The notes: generated from the sequence alone by a model not told the origin. 64,000 nucleotides of DNA from Ferruginibacter sp. (GCA_030831945.1 JAURKC010000006.1:1-64000); one strand, 5' to 3'. Positions 17,632-26,857 are shown, counted from the stretch's first letter. Program-made: numbers and translations.

Positions 17632-18558
17632 ATGCAAAATTCAAGAAGAAAATTTATTCAATCCGCTTCCCTTGCGGTGGTGGGTGCTAGTTTAAGTCCA
17701 AGCGCTTTATGGTCTTACCCAAATTCTTTGGCTGATACCAAACGATTGATTGGTATTCAATTATACTCCGTGCGCGATAACATGAGTAAAAATCCATTGG
17801 AAACCTTGACTGCTTTGTCAAAAATGGGTTATCAATATGTTGAACATGCTAATTATGTAAATCGCAAATTTTATGGCTGGTCTGCAGTAGAATTTAGAAA
17901 AGTACTAGATGGCCTAGGTTTAAAAATGACTAGCGGCCATACGGTAATGTCTCCAAAACATTGGGACAATTCTACGAAAAAATTCACTGACGAATGGAAG
18001 CTAACAGTTGAAGATGCAGCAACCCTAGGACAAACTTTTGTGATAAGTCCATCAATGGATCAAAAACTCAGAAGTACTTATGATGGATTAATGACGCTGC
18101 TTGACATGTTTAACAAATCAGGCGAATTGTGTAAAGCCAATGGAATGAAATTTGGCTATCACAACCATGAGTTTGAGTTTAGAACAAAAATAAATGACAC
18201 TACAGTATATGATATCATCCTTCAACATACTGATCCGAAATTGGTAGTTCATCAATTGGACATTGGCAATATGTATGGTGGTGGCGGAAGAGCAGCTGAA
18301 TGGATTAAAAAGTATCCTGGCCGTTTTCAATCCCTACATGTTAAAGATGAAATTAAAACCGGAACAGTTGAAATGAAAGATGTGTACGAAAGCACGCTAC
18401 TCGGAACTGGAATCATAGATCCAAAAGCGGTTGCTTTGTTAGCTAAAAAAATAGGAGGCTCTCAACATTTCATTATCGAACAAGAGTCTTATCAAGGGCT
18501 AACTGAACTAGAATGTGCTAAGAAAAATTTAGACATTATAAAAACTTGGGGAATTTAA
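17632..18558 (+). CDS. Tat-exported sugar phosphate isomerase/epimerase family protein
   Basis: Probable periplasmic TIM-barrel protein of 308 residues. The twin-arginine signal is MQNSRRKFIQSASLAVVGAS. The barrel shows typical AP-endonuclease-family-2 metal-site motifs: GYQYVEHANY, FGYHNHEFEF, HQLDIGNMYGGG, FQSLHVKDE and FIIEQES. Such proteins include xylose-isomerase-like enzymes, often acting on oxidised or rare sugars; the substrate is unknown. A perfect bidirectional terminator follows. Confidence 0.87.
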   Translation: MQNSRRKFIQSASLAVVGASLSPSALWSYPNSLADTKRLIGIQLYSVRDNMSKNPLETLTALSKMGYQYVEHANYVNRKFYGWSAVEFRKVLDGLGLKMTSGHTVMSPKHWDNSTKKFTDEWKLTVEDAATLGQTFVISPSMDQKLRSTYDGLMTLLDMFNKSGELCKANGMKFGYHNHEFEFRTKINDTTVYDIILQHTDPKLVVHQLDIGNMYGGGGRAAEWIKKYPGRFQSLHVKDEIKTGTVEMKDVYESTLLGTGIIDPKAVALLAKKIGGSQHFIIEQESYQGLTELECAKKNLDIIKTWGI

Positions 18559-18574
18559 TTTCTCCCTCCATCAT

Positions 18575-18606
18575 AAAAAAAGCGCCAACTAGTTGGCGCT
18601 TTTTTT
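18575..18606 (+). terminator. Perfect palindromic intrinsic terminator
   Basis: AAAAAAAGCGCCAACT is followed directly by AGTTGGCGCTTTTTTT, a 32-base perfect palindrome with U-tracts in both directions. It ends the isomerase transcript and would also block readthrough from the other side. Confidence 0.9.
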
Positions 18607-18609
18607 ATG

Positions 18610-18988
18610 ACTATAATTGATTTTTTTTGTCAACCCTGAAAAAATAATGCTAAAAATATAAAATATCGGCCGCTAAAAAATCAATCTGCCCCGGCGGAGG
18701 CACTCCCTTTAAAGTAACGTATTGTTTTAACGTCGTATTAATAGATAGTCGATCCTTTGTATGACGCCATCGAAAAAAAAGTGCTAGAAATTTTAGATGT
18801 CAGCCGTTAAAAAATCAAGGCTGTCTGAGCCAGTATACTCTTTAAAGAAAAACACTCTGCGGGCGAGTTCCTTGATTTTAGGATGATATTTAAAATTTCA
18901 GCCTTTTTATTCGCAGGCTTGATTTTTTTTGTTACTTTTTTGCATCAAGGCAAAAAAGTAAAAGGACTATATTCCAAAGGAAATTCAA
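18610..18988 (+). repeat. Dispersed hairpin repeat, copy C, with one degenerate upstream unit
   Basis: A diverged tandem unit (about 18610-18746, with ATCTGCCCCGGCGGAGG where copy B has the perfect palindrome) runs into a terminal unit from AGTCGATCC at 18747. The hairpin part spans 18800-18988. Its inverted repeat now ends GGATGA, weakening one pair, while the TTACTTTTTTGC/GCAAAAAAGTAA stem is intact. The order and orientation are the same as in copy B. It lies 154 bases beyond the stop of arsC on the minus strand. A 60-codon open frame inside it is just the repeat read as protein. Confidence 0.8.
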
Positions 18989-19142
18989 AACCTATTATTC
19001 AACTTTTATTTTACAAAAAAGCTAAACGAATTACAAGTGTCTTAATCATCACACTGATTATCTAATAATTCTTTTTTGATACATTTTGATCAAAACCAAT
19101 ACAAAATAAGCCTTTATCCATTTTTAAATCTCACCTATTCTA
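18989..19142. other. Short non-coding stretch between repeat copy C and arsC
   Basis: AT-rich sequence with no ORF. TTTTTTGATACATTTTGATCAAAA contains an imperfect inverted repeat (TTTTGATCAAAA at about 19086) that could help end the ars transcript, but no clear terminator was seen. Confidence 0.3.
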
Positions 19143-19571
19143 CTATAAATTATCCAGCAAATCCTTTACTTTCTCTTTAATGAAGTCCCTGACTTCATTA
19201 AACTCTTTCGGCTCCATATGCTTAGGATCAGGTATTTGCCAATCAATAAATTGTTTAGCTGGCATCCAGGGGCAAGCATCTCCGCAGCCCATGGTAACCA
19301 CGGCATCAAATGGGGCAAAATTTTTAACCTCTTCCAAACTTTTGCTATCATGAATACTTAAATCATAGTCAAGCTCTTTCATTGCCGCAATAGCTTTAGG
19401 ATTTACTATGCCGCTAGGTTTACTTCCTGCACTGTAGGCTGCTACTTGCTCACCGCCTAAGATTTTTGCAAAGGCCTGGCTCATTTGTGAACGATTGCTA
19501 TTTTCAACACAAACAAATAACAACTTCTTTACTTCGAATGGTTTTTCTGAGGTAGATGGACTGTCTTTCAT
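19143..19571 (-). CDS. arsC: Arsenate reductase / low-molecular-weight protein tyrosine phosphatase
   Basis: Cytoplasmic thiol enzyme of 142 residues reducing arsenate to arsenite, or a phosphatase of the same fold. The P-loop is CVENSNRSQ (C21-X5-R27). Further cysteines in VTMGCGDACPW would form the resolving pair used by thioredoxin-coupled ArsC. DWQIPDPKHMEP supplies the general-acid aspartate region. It is third in arsR-arsM-arsC, 35 bases after arsM. The operon context favours arsenate reduction over phosphatase activity. Confidence 0.9.
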   Translation of the reverse strand: MKDSPSTSEKPFEVKKLLFVCVENSNRSQMSQAFAKILGGEQVAAYSAGSKPSGIVNPKAIAAMKELDYDLSIHDSKSLEEVKNFAPFDAVVTMGCGDACPWMPAKQFIDWQIPDPKHMEPKEFNEVRDFIKEKVKDLLDNL

Positions 19572-19606
19572 TTTTATTTCGGTTCAAATTATTTGGGATT
19601 TTATTA

Positions 19607-20458
19607 TTAGCAACAGCCTCCACCTGGAGTGCATTCAACCTTTGAATCTTTTAATGGTTTTTCAGCATAAACTGTAACACTGCTAATTGTAGTATTTCCT
19701 TTTTTATAGTCTTGAATTTCTTCCTTTGATAAATGATTGATTAAAATATCATCCGGAATAATGATTGGCTTATCTTTTTGTAGTACAATGTTTTGAAATC
19801 CTGCAGCTTCAATCAAGTCAATATAAACCTGCTTTTGGACAGCCCCTGAAACACAACCTGCATATAGCTCTGCTACTGTTTTCCATTTGTCTGGTAAAGC
19901 TCCATTCAAAACAATGTCAGAAATTGAAAAGTGTCCTCCTGGTTTTAAAACTCTATAAATTTCTTGAATAACTGCGCCTTTATTAGGCACTAAATTTAAA
20001 ACACAATTACTCACTACTACATCGGCCATATTTGCTGAAACAGGTAAATGCTCAATATCACCCTGACGAAATTCTACATTATGAAAAGATAATTTTTCAG
20101 CGTTGATTCTTGCCTTTTCAATCATGGCGGGTGTAAAATCAATTCCAATTACTTTACCTTTTTCCCCGGTAGCGCGTCTTGCTATAAAACAATCATTGCC
20201 TGCTCCACTTCCTAAATCAATTACTGTGTCACCCAATTTGATTTTTGCAAATTCAGTAGGCAAGCCGCAGCCTAAGCCTAAATCTGCATCTGCGTTATAC
20301 CCTTCTAGATCGGTATAGTCTTCACTCATGATATTGTAGACTTCTGTACTACAACCACCAGCACCACAGCAGGAGGATTGATTGGTTTCTTTGTCCTGCA
20401 AGGCTATTTCACTATACTTTTGTCTCACCATTTCTTTTAACTCATTATCTGTTTTCAT
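19607..20458 (-). CDS. arsM: Arsenite S-adenosylmethionine methyltransferase
   Basis: Converts arsenite to methylated, partly volatile species with SAM; 283 residues, cytoplasmic. The SAM-binding motif is DLGSGAGND (81-89). The conserved As(III)-binding cysteines appear at C64 (GLGCGLP), C152 (SNCVLNL) and C202 (AGCVSGA). Extra cysteine-rich ends (SSCCGAGGCS at 28-37, CTPGGGCC at the C-terminus) are also present. It lies 36 bases after arsR. With arsC next, the pair would reduce arsenate and then methylate it. Confidence 0.94.
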   Translation of the reverse strand: MKTDNELKEMVRQKYSEIALQDKETNQSSCCGAGGCSTEVYNIMSEDYTDLEGYNADADLGLGCGLPTEFAKIKLGDTVIDLGSGAGNDCFIARRATGEKGKVIGIDFTPAMIEKARINAEKLSFHNVEFRQGDIEHLPVSANMADVVVSNCVLNLVPNKGAVIQEIYRVLKPGGHFSISDIVLNGALPDKWKTVAELYAGCVSGAVQKQVYIDLIEAAGFQNIVLQKDKPIIIPDDILINHLSKEEIQDYKKGNTTISSVTVYAEKPLKDSKVECTPGGGCC

Positions 20459-20494
20459 ATCATTTTATTTTAGTGATTAATAAATTGTTAAGTG

Positions 20495-20824
20495 CTAGCA
20501 GCAAGCTTGCTCAGTTTTAAGGTGATTAAATAGAAAGCTAAATTCTCGGTTGAATTTTTCAAAAGCTTTCCAGTTGATACAATAGCAACTCCTAGGTCCA
20601 TCTACTGTTCCAGTAATTAGTCCTGCGTTTTTTAACTCCTTTAAATGCTGTGACACTGTGGATTGTGCTAAGGGTAAAACACTCACTATTTCACCGCAGA
20701 TACATTTATTGTGTTGTGCCAAAACCTTTAAAATAGCTATTCTTGCTGGATGCGCTAAGGCCTTCGCGCATTCTGCCAGATCTTGTTCTTTTTTCCCAAA
20801 GGATTGTTTTTTATTTATTGCCAT
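20495..20824 (-). CDS. arsR: ArsR family metalloregulator
   Basis: Winged-helix repressor, 109 residues from the ATG at 20824 ([13 protein letters not shown]); a longer frame starts with TTG at 20848, inside the promoter. The helix-turn-helix is [35 protein letters not shown]. Likely As(III) ligands are the CICGE pair next to the first helix, with further cysteines in RSCYC and a terminal ACC. It is first in the operon and probably represses itself, arsM and arsC through the dyad at 20842-20857. Confidence 0.93.
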   Translation of the reverse strand: MAINKKQSFGKKEQDLAECAKALAHPARIAILKVLAQHNKCICGEIVSVLPLAQSTVSQHLKELKNAGLITGTVDGPRSCYCINWKAFEKFNREFSFLFNHLKTEQACC

Positions 20825-20841
20825 ACTATATTGAATCTTAT

Positions 20842-20876
20842 ATCGCAAATATACGATTAATAAATTGAAATTTAAA
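20842..20876 (-). promoter_or_regulatory. ars promoter with overlapping ArsR operator-like dyad
   Basis: On the minus strand a TTTA -33 element (20876-20873), a 19-base spacer and an exact TATATTTG -7 box (20853-20846) are followed by the arsR ATG at 20824. Inverted ATCG (20842-20845) and CGAT (20854-20857) half-sites, 8 bases apart, enclose the -7 box. A bound dimer would therefore occlude the promoter. The consensus promoter is seen; operator function is inferred from position. Confidence 0.55.
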
Positions 20877-20888
20877 AAAAGTTATAAA

Positions 20889-20915
20889 AAAAGTGCTGGC
20901 ATCGCCAGCACTTTT
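20889..20915 (-). terminator. Intrinsic terminator of the AIM24-like gene
   Basis: AAAAGTGCTGGC-ATC-GCCAGCACTTTT forms a 12-bp stem with A/T tails on both sides. It lies 25 bases beyond the stop of the AIM24-like gene and just upstream of the ars promoter, insulating the two units. Confidence 0.85.
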
Positions 20916-20939
20916 GCAAAATTATTGTCTTTTAAAATC

Positions 20940-21731
20940 CTACTCTCTACCGTCCAATAAATTACCCAATCCACCTAAAATGCTACCCTCTTCTTTTCTA
21001 GTAGAGCCCCCATATTGCATAATGCGTCCAGCAAGTCTACTGATAGGAAGGGATTGTAACCACACTTTTCCTGGTCCTCTTAATACGGCAAAAAATAAAC
21101 CTTCTCCACCAAACATAAAGTTTTTAATGCCCTTTACCATTTCGATATCAAAGTCAACCTCGGCAGTATACGCAACTACACATCCGGTATCTACCTTCAA
21201 AATTTCACCAGGTTGTAAATCTTTTTCTACCACATAACCGCCGGCATGAGCAAAAGCTAGTCCATCACCCTCGAGTTTCTGCATAATAAAACCCTCTCCT
21301 CCAAAAATACCCGTACCTAATTTTCTTTGAAGCTCAATTCCAACACTAACTCCTTTGGCCGCGCATAGAAAGGCATCTTTTTGAGCTATAATTTTTCCTC
21401 CTAATTGTTTTAAGTCGAATACAATAATTTTCCCCGTGTAAGGCGAGGCAAAACTTACTTTCTTTTTTCCTTGTCCAACATTGGTAAATGCCGTCATAAA
21501 CAAACTTTCACCTACTAGTAATCGTTTTCCTGCACTAAGTAATTTTCCCATAAATCCACCCGATTGCTCTTGGCTACCATCGCCAAAAATCGTTTGCATC
21601 TCTATACCATTCTCCATCATCATAAAGGCTCCACTTTCTGCAATGGCCGTTTCATTGGGGTCTAATTCAATTTCAACAAATTGGAGTTCTTCTCCATAAA
21701 TTTTGTAATCAATTTCGTGGTTGCTGATCAT
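20940..21731 (-). CDS. AIM24/TIGR00266 family protein
   Basis: Cytoplasmic protein of 263 residues built from repeated glycine-rich beta strands (AIM24 fold): ESGAFMMMENGIEM, GGFMGKLLSAGKRLL, KLGTGIFGGEGFIMQKLEG, GLFFAVLRGPGKVWLQSLP. The C-terminus ends SILGGLGNLLDGRE. The family is widespread, and the bacterial function is not established. There is no signal peptide. It has its own terminator and is separated from the RND operon by another, so it is probably monocistronic. Confidence 0.9.
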   Translation of the reverse strand: MISNHEIDYKIYGEELQFVEIELDPNETAIAESGAFMMMENGIEMQTIFGDGSQEQSGGFMGKLLSAGKRLLVGESLFMTAFTNVGQGKKKVSFASPYTGKIIVFDLKQLGGKIIAQKDAFLCAAKGVSVGIELQRKLGTGIFGGEGFIMQKLEGDGLAFAHAGGYVVEKDLQPGEILKVDTGCVVAYTAEVDFDIEMVKGIKNFMFGGEGLFFAVLRGPGKVWLQSLPISRLAGRIMQYGGSTRKEEGSILGGLGNLLDGRE

Positions 21732-21779
21732 ATAGTATATTTTTTTTGTGAAGTTACTATCTTAAATTATTTAGAAAAC

Positions 21780-21810
21780 AAAAAAGCCGAATTTTAGTTC
21801 GACTTTTTTG
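21780..21810 (-). terminator. Intrinsic terminator of the RND operon
   Basis: On the minus strand AAAAAAGTCGAA-CTAAAA-TTCGGCTTTTTT forms a stem with one G-T pair and a U-tract. It lies about 20 bases beyond the stop of the RND permease gene. Confidence 0.8.
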
Positions 21811-21830
21811 TTAAAAAATTATTACGCTTC

Positions 21831-24800
21831 CTAGAACCAACTTTCATTCCATTGGTCATTGGATCTATTTCCGTTTGATTTTCTTCTTTTCACGTCTTTA
21901 CGATGTTTCCACAAAGCAATAATCATTAGAGGCATAAAAAGAAGTGTAAAAGGAGGTATGCCCAACATGCTAATCCACTTTCCGCCAAACATTCTTCTCA
22001 TGGGCCTTCTTAACCTTTCTGCAATCAAGTACATTGCTGGTACCATAATCAGTGTCATGAAGAATGCAAAAGCTAATCCAAAAATAATTGTCCAGCTAAG
22101 TGGTTTCCAAAAAGTTGCATTATCGCCGCCAAAGAAAATATGAGGATTGAAATCTGCAAACATTTTTACGAAATCTATATTGAACCCAATAGCCAACGGA
22201 ATCAATGCAAGAATAGCCGCCAAGGCAGTAAGCAAAACTGGTATGATACGCGTTTTACCCGCTTTAATTACCGCTTCCCTGGTTTTCATACCTCTTGATC
22301 TCAACTCATCAGCAAACTCAATGACCAATATACCATTCTTCACTACTATTCCTGCTAAACCAATAATACCAATACCCGTCATGACTACAGAGACTTCCAT
22401 TTTAGTAATACCAAAACCAATCAATACACCGATGACACTAAAAATAATCTCTGTCAATATAATGACCGATTTACTCACCGAATTAAACTGCAAAACAAGA
22501 ATAAATAAAATCAATAATAAGGCAATGACAAGGGCCTTCGATAAAAATGCACCTGTCTCTGCTTGCTGTTCTCCTTCACCCGTTTGACGTATCGTAGCAT
22601 TTTCAGATTGATTAGTAAACCCTTCAATATACTTTGCCAATTGATTGTTTACTTCAGTTGGTGTATAACCTGACAATACATTCGAACGAAGTGTAATTAC
22701 TCGTTTTAAATTTTTTCTTTTTACACTTCCTAAAGTACTGGTAAGATCAACTTTAACCAAACTACTAATAGGCACTCTTTTCACCACTCCGTTTGCTGCC
22801 ATATCTCTAAAAACAATTTCCATATTCAACAAATCGCTTAAATTTTTGCGTTGCGATTGCTGGTTACGAATTTGAATTTTATACTCTTCCTCACCCTCTT
22901 TTATTTTAGAGGCCTCTTTTCCAAATAAGGCAGATCTAATTTGCATTCCAATCTGTGCGCTACTTACCCCTGCTATCAAGGCTCTTTCGCGATCAACGGT
23001 AAGCGTTATCTCGGGATTACTAAGATCCACATCCATCTTTAGTTCCTCTACACCAGGTATATTAATTGAATCGAGGTAGTTTTTAAGTCTAACAGATGTT
23101 TTTACTAAATCATTAAACTCATCACTCGTAATTTCAATATTAACAGGAGGCTCTGTTGGTGGACCACTCCTTTCCTGATCTACAGAAATTTCTGTACCAG
23201 GAATTCCTCTCAACTCATTTCTAATTGCATCCAAATAAGGTGCGGTAGATTTACCATGCCGCTTCTCAAATTCAACAAAAGAAATCTGTACTCTACCCAA
23301 TTCACTCCTTGTAGTTCTATCTCCTGATTGCGGATCACTTGCTCCAACTGCTACATTGGCAATTACACTCTCCACAACTAGATTGGTGGTAGATTTTGAT
23401 ACCCCTAAAACTTTACTAATTCTATTTTCTAAAATATGTGTAACCGAGTCGGTATACTTTACTGAAGTTCCTACTGGTAATTTTAAATACACATAAATAA
23501 AATTTGGATCGCCTTTTGGGAAAAACACAACGGGCACTTTACGTACACCAAAAAATACAATAGAAAGAAAGAACAAGCCAATAGTTCCTAATAAAAGATG
23601 TACTGGCCTCCAACCATTTAATGACCACTTTAATAAATTTTCATAATGATCCATTATCCATGGTAATGCATTGTTTTGAAAACGATAAATGGCTTTATCT
23701 AATACATATTTATTAAATACCATTAACAAGGCGAAAAACAATAATAGATTACCGAAAAAATGTTGGATGCTTCCTGGATTAACTACATCTGTGCCTCTTA
23801 CAATTCCTACTACCGAAGCGTTCTGAACCATACCAATAATATTGAATATAATTCCAACAACAACGATTACCCAAAAAATTGGTTTGCGGAATATAGCTGC
23901 TTTAGATTCCTTTTCTCCCTCTGGATGATTCATAAAATCAACCGCAAAAACTGGATTAATGATGAAGGCTACTATTAATGAAGCTGTCAACGTAAAAATG
24001 AGCATGGTAGGTAAATAGACCATAAACTTACCAATGATTCCAGGCCAAAAAAGTAATGGCACAAAAGGCGCTAAGGTGGTGAGTGTACCTGCCAAAACTG
24101 GCAACCATACTTCGCCCGCTGCCATTCGCGCACTATTTTGTGCGTTAATTTTTCCATTCCCTTCTATAAAAATTCGATGCGTATTTTCAATTACTACGAT
24201 CGCATCATCTACAATAATGCCTAGTCCAAAAAGCAATGCAAATAATACAATGAAATTTAAAGTAACATGAGTGCCTACAATCATATCCGCTGCAGGTAAA
24301 AACATAAAGGCTACAAACATACTAAGCGGCACACTCAGTGCAACAAAGAAGGCATTGGTAACCCCCATAAAAAACATCAAGATAATCAGCACCAATATAA
24401 ATCCAATCACAATAGAGTTCACTAAATCATGGAAGGAGGTTCTAGTTTGCCTACTTTGATCTGCCGTAATCACCACCTTCAAATCTTTAGGAAAATCTTT
24501 CTCTTGCATTTCTTTAACAATCGCCTTAACACCATCACTTGTTTCAATCAAATTTTCACCTGCCCTTTTAATTATATTCAGCGTGATAACATTTTGTCCA
24601 TTCAATCGCGCATAACTTTCTCTATCCTTAATAGTATCCCTTACCGCTGCTATGTCTTTTAAATAAATAGGAAAACCCGATGTATTCCTTACCAATACTT
24701 TCTCTATATCAGTAGCTGTTTTAAACTGCCCCTTTAATTGGATATTTCTGCGCATGTTCCCCAATTCTAAAAGCCCGCCGCTGATATCTAAATTCTCTCT

Positions 24801-25466
24801 ACTTACTGCATTGGCAATATCATCATAAGTAACATTAGCAGCCTGCATTCTGTAATTGTCAACATTAATTTGAAATTCTCTTTCAGCAGCACCTACTAAA
24901 TCTACCCGATTCAACTGTTTCAATTCCTCTATCTTATCCTTTAAATCCGAAGCATAAGTTTCTAATCTAACGAGATCATAATTTCCACTCACATTTACAT
25001 ACATGATAGGCTGCTCGCTCAAACTAATTTCCAATGCAGTTGGTTCTTGCGTAAGATCTTTAGGTAAATCTTTTTTCGCCTTATCGATGGCATCCTTTAT
25101 TTTCTGCAGTGCAACATCAGTTTTTGAACTAGTTTCAAACTCTACAGTAATGGCAGAATAATCTTGCTGAGAACTACTAGTTACCTTTTTAATTTTAGCA
25201 CCCGTGATGCCCTTAATTTGTTTTTCAAGCGGCTTCGTCACCAAGTTCTCAATATCCTGAGGTGAATTTCCTACATAAACCGTCTGTACATAAATAGTAG
25301 GAATTACAATATCTGGAAATTGCTCTTTAGGCAATGTTACAAATTGATAAACCCCTGCCATCGTTACAAATAAGGTCAGTAAATAAATGGAGGTTTTATT
25401 TTTGATACTCCAGGTAGTAGGCCCAAACTCTTTAAACTTTTTTGCCAAATTATCTAATACATTCAT
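21831..25466 (-). CDS. RND family efflux transporter permease
   Basis: Proton-driven inner-membrane pump of 1211 residues, longer than the usual ~1040. TM1 is near 25-45. The first periplasmic porter region runs from about 46 to 345, followed by TM2-6, with the essential aspartates in GLGIIVDDAIVVIENTH (D420, D421). The second half repeats the pattern. An insertion at about 515-605 carries two additional hydrophobic segments (PIFWVIVVVGIIFNIIG and GNLLLFFALLMVF) between TM6 and TM7, and a smaller one near the C-terminus precedes the last helix. It is last in tetR-tolC-adaptor-RND. The substrate is unknown; drugs or detergents are likelier than metals, as no obvious CusA-type methionine cluster was seen. 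Confidence 0.95.
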   Translation of the reverse strand: MNVLDNLAKKFKEFGPTTWSIKNKTSIYLLTLFVTMAGVYQFVTLPKEQFPDIVIPTIYVQTVYVGNSPQDIENLVTKPLEKQIKGITGAKIKKVTSSSQQDYSAITVEFETSSKTDVALQKIKDAIDKAKKDLPKDLTQEPTALEISLSEQPIMYVNVSGNYDLVRLETYASDLKDKIEELKQLNRVDLVGAAEREFQINVDNYRMQAANVTYDDIANAVSRENLDISGGLLELGNMRRNIQLKGQFKTATDIEKVLVRNTSGFPIYLKDIAAVRDTIKDRESYARLNGQNVITLNIIKRAGENLIETSDGVKAIVKEMQEKDFPKDLKVVITADQSRQTRTSFHDLVNSIVIGFILVLIILMFFMGVTNAFFVALSVPLSMFVAFMFLPAADMIVGTHVTLNFIVLFALLFGLGIIVDDAIVVIENTHRIFIEGNGKINAQNSARMAAGEVWLPVLAGTLTTLAPFVPLLFWPGIIGKFMVYLPTMLIFTLTASLIVAFIINPVFAVDFMNHPEGEKESKAAIFRKPIFWVIVVVGIIFNIIGMVQNASVVGIVRGTDVVNPGSIQHFFGNLLLFFALLMVFNKYVLDKAIYRFQNNALPWIMDHYENLLKWSLNGWRPVHLLLGTIGLFFLSIVFFGVRKVPVVFFPKGDPNFIYVYLKLPVGTSVKYTDSVTHILENRISKVLGVSKSTTNLVVESVIANVAVGASDPQSGDRTTRSELGRVQISFVEFEKRHGKSTAPYLDAIRNELRGIPGTEISVDQERSGPPTEPPVNIEITSDEFNDLVKTSVRLKNYLDSINIPGVEELKMDVDLSNPEITLTVDRERALIAGVSSAQIGMQIRSALFGKEASKIKEGEEEYKIQIRNQQSQRKNLSDLLNMEIVFRDMAANGVVKRVPISSLVKVDLTSTLGSVKRKNLKRVITLRSNVLSGYTPTEVNNQLAKYIEGFTNQSENATIRQTGEGEQQAETGAFLSKALVIALLLILFILVLQFNSVSKSVIILTEIIFSVIGVLIGFGITKMEVSVVMTGIGIIGLAGIVVKNGILVIEFADELRSRGMKTREAVIKAGKTRIIPVLLTALAAILALIPLAIGFNIDFVKMFADFNPHIFFGGDNATFWKPLSWTIIFGLAFAFFMTLIMVPAMYLIAERLRRPMRRMFGGKWISMLGIPPFTLLFMPLMIIALWKHRKDVKRRKSNGNRSNDQWNESWF

Positions 25467-25654
25467 ACTATAAATTTTATGACATTCCCAAAAAAAAGAA
25501 GCTGAAGAGAATTCTCTACCCTCACTTCTCTAAAAAACAAATGGAATGCAAGTGGTTATTATTTTAAAATATTTTTAATGTTCGAACAGTACCCGATTCG
25601 CTTAGTCCTTAATAAAAAAAGATTGAATACTTCCTTCGCTTATTCCCTAAAAAT

Positions 25655-26857
25655 TTACTTTACTGTTATAGATTGCCCTTCATACAAACTCTGAAAACCT
25701 GTATTGATAAGCACATCGCCTTCTTTTAAACCAGATTTCACTTCTAGTGTTTCACCATTAATGAATCCTATAATAATTGGTCGCTTGCGAGCCACCATTT
25801 TACCCGATTCAGTAGTTGCTACCATCACAAATTTTCCATTCTCATCATTTTGCAAAGTGCCAATTGGAATGCTAATAACACTAGTAGCACTATAGTCTCT
25901 GATTTTCATTAGTGCAATCTGATTCGGTTTAATTAATGGGTCTGTTGGTAATTTTGACTCTACAATAAACCCTCTTGACAAAGGATCAATCGACGCACCT
26001 ACGAAAGTGAGCTTGCCCACAAATTTCTTGTTGATGTCTTGTACAAAGGTTTCTACCTGTGCTCCCTTAGCTACATTAGGCAAATAATTTTCAGGAATAT
26101 TTCCAATCACTTTCAACTGACTGTTATTTACAATTTTAATCTGCGCAATACCTAGAGCACTCATCCCTGTAAATATTTCTCCTACTCTTATATTTACTTC
26201 ATTAGCAATTCCATCTACATCACTAACGATATAAGTCGTGTTGAGTTGCTCTTGAATTATTTTTACATTTTCCTCTGTAGCTTTCAATTGATTTTCTAAA
26301 GCTGCTACATTATTTTTTGCAGTAATTACCTGTACTTCAGAGCCAATATTTTGATCCCAAAGATTTTTTTGACGCTGATAAATATTTCTTGCGAAAGATA
26401 ATTGAGTCTTAATAGATTCAATTCCTTGTAATGCGGCCGCTACATTCTGACGAATTATTGCATCCTCTAGCTTCATCAATAATTGTCCTTTTTTTACATA
26501 GTTACCCTTCTGAACAAAGATTTTTTTCACTTGCCCTGGAGCGCCTCTCGGCGTAATGATGCTAATATTTTCAGCATCTATTCTGCCTTGTAATTCAATG
26601 AAATGATCAAAACTGGCAAGTTGCAAGGTTTGTACAGATACCAATTTTGGCTTTTGCGCACCCGCCTTAGTTGAATCTAATAAATCAATCTCTCCCTCCA
26701 TTTTTTTAATTTGCTCATCCAATGTGGCTTTTTGAGATTTTAATTTTTCAAGCGCTGCTTTCTTCTCTCCCAATGCCAATCCATTTTCGTTACTGTTACT
26801 TCCGCAAGAAGATAATAACATAATGGCTAAAGAGCTTAATACTAAATATTGTTTCAT
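25655..26857 (-). CDS. RND efflux periplasmic adaptor lipoprotein
   Basis: Membrane fusion protein of 400 residues linking the RND pump to the TolC channel. A lipoprotein signal is clear (MKQYLVLSSLAIMLLSSCGS, acylated C18). A short coiled coil follows (EKKAALEKLKSQKATLDEQI). The lipoyl/barrel-sandwich halves (KIFVQKGNYVKKGQLLMKLED and NTTYIVSDVDGIANEVNIRVGE) flank the alpha-hairpin. The C-terminal domain has VKSGLKEGDVLINTGFQSL. It lies 44 bases after the tolC-like gene and 188 before the pump gene. Confidence 0.93.
   Translation of the reverse strand: MKQYLVLSSLAIMLLSSCGSNSNENGLALGEKKAALEKLKSQKATLDEQIKKMEGEIDLLDSTKAGAQKPKLVSVQTLQLASFDHFIELQGRIDAENISIITPRGAPGQVKKIFVQKGNYVKKGQLLMKLEDAIIRQNVAAALQGIESIKTQLSFARNIYQRQKNLWDQNIGSEVQVITAKNNVAALENQLKATEENVKIIQEQLNTTYIVSDVDGIANEVNIRVGEIFTGMSALGIAQIKIVNNSQLKVIGNIPENYLPNVAKGAQVETFVQDINKKFVGKLTFVGASIDPLSRGFIVESKLPTDPLIKPNQIALMKIRDYSATSVISIPIGTLQNDENGKFVMVATTESGKMVARKRPIIIGFINGETLEVKSGLKEGDVLINTGFQSLYEGQSITVK

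Noticed and set aside
18883..19065. 60-residue protein (GLIFFVTFLHQGKKVKG)
   Set aside because: It is the dispersed hairpin repeat translated; the reading frame is not kept in the other copies and the start lacks any signal.
22147..22587. 146-residue open frame opposite the RND gene
   Set aside because: Antisense shadow of a long membrane-protein gene; it has no plausible domain.
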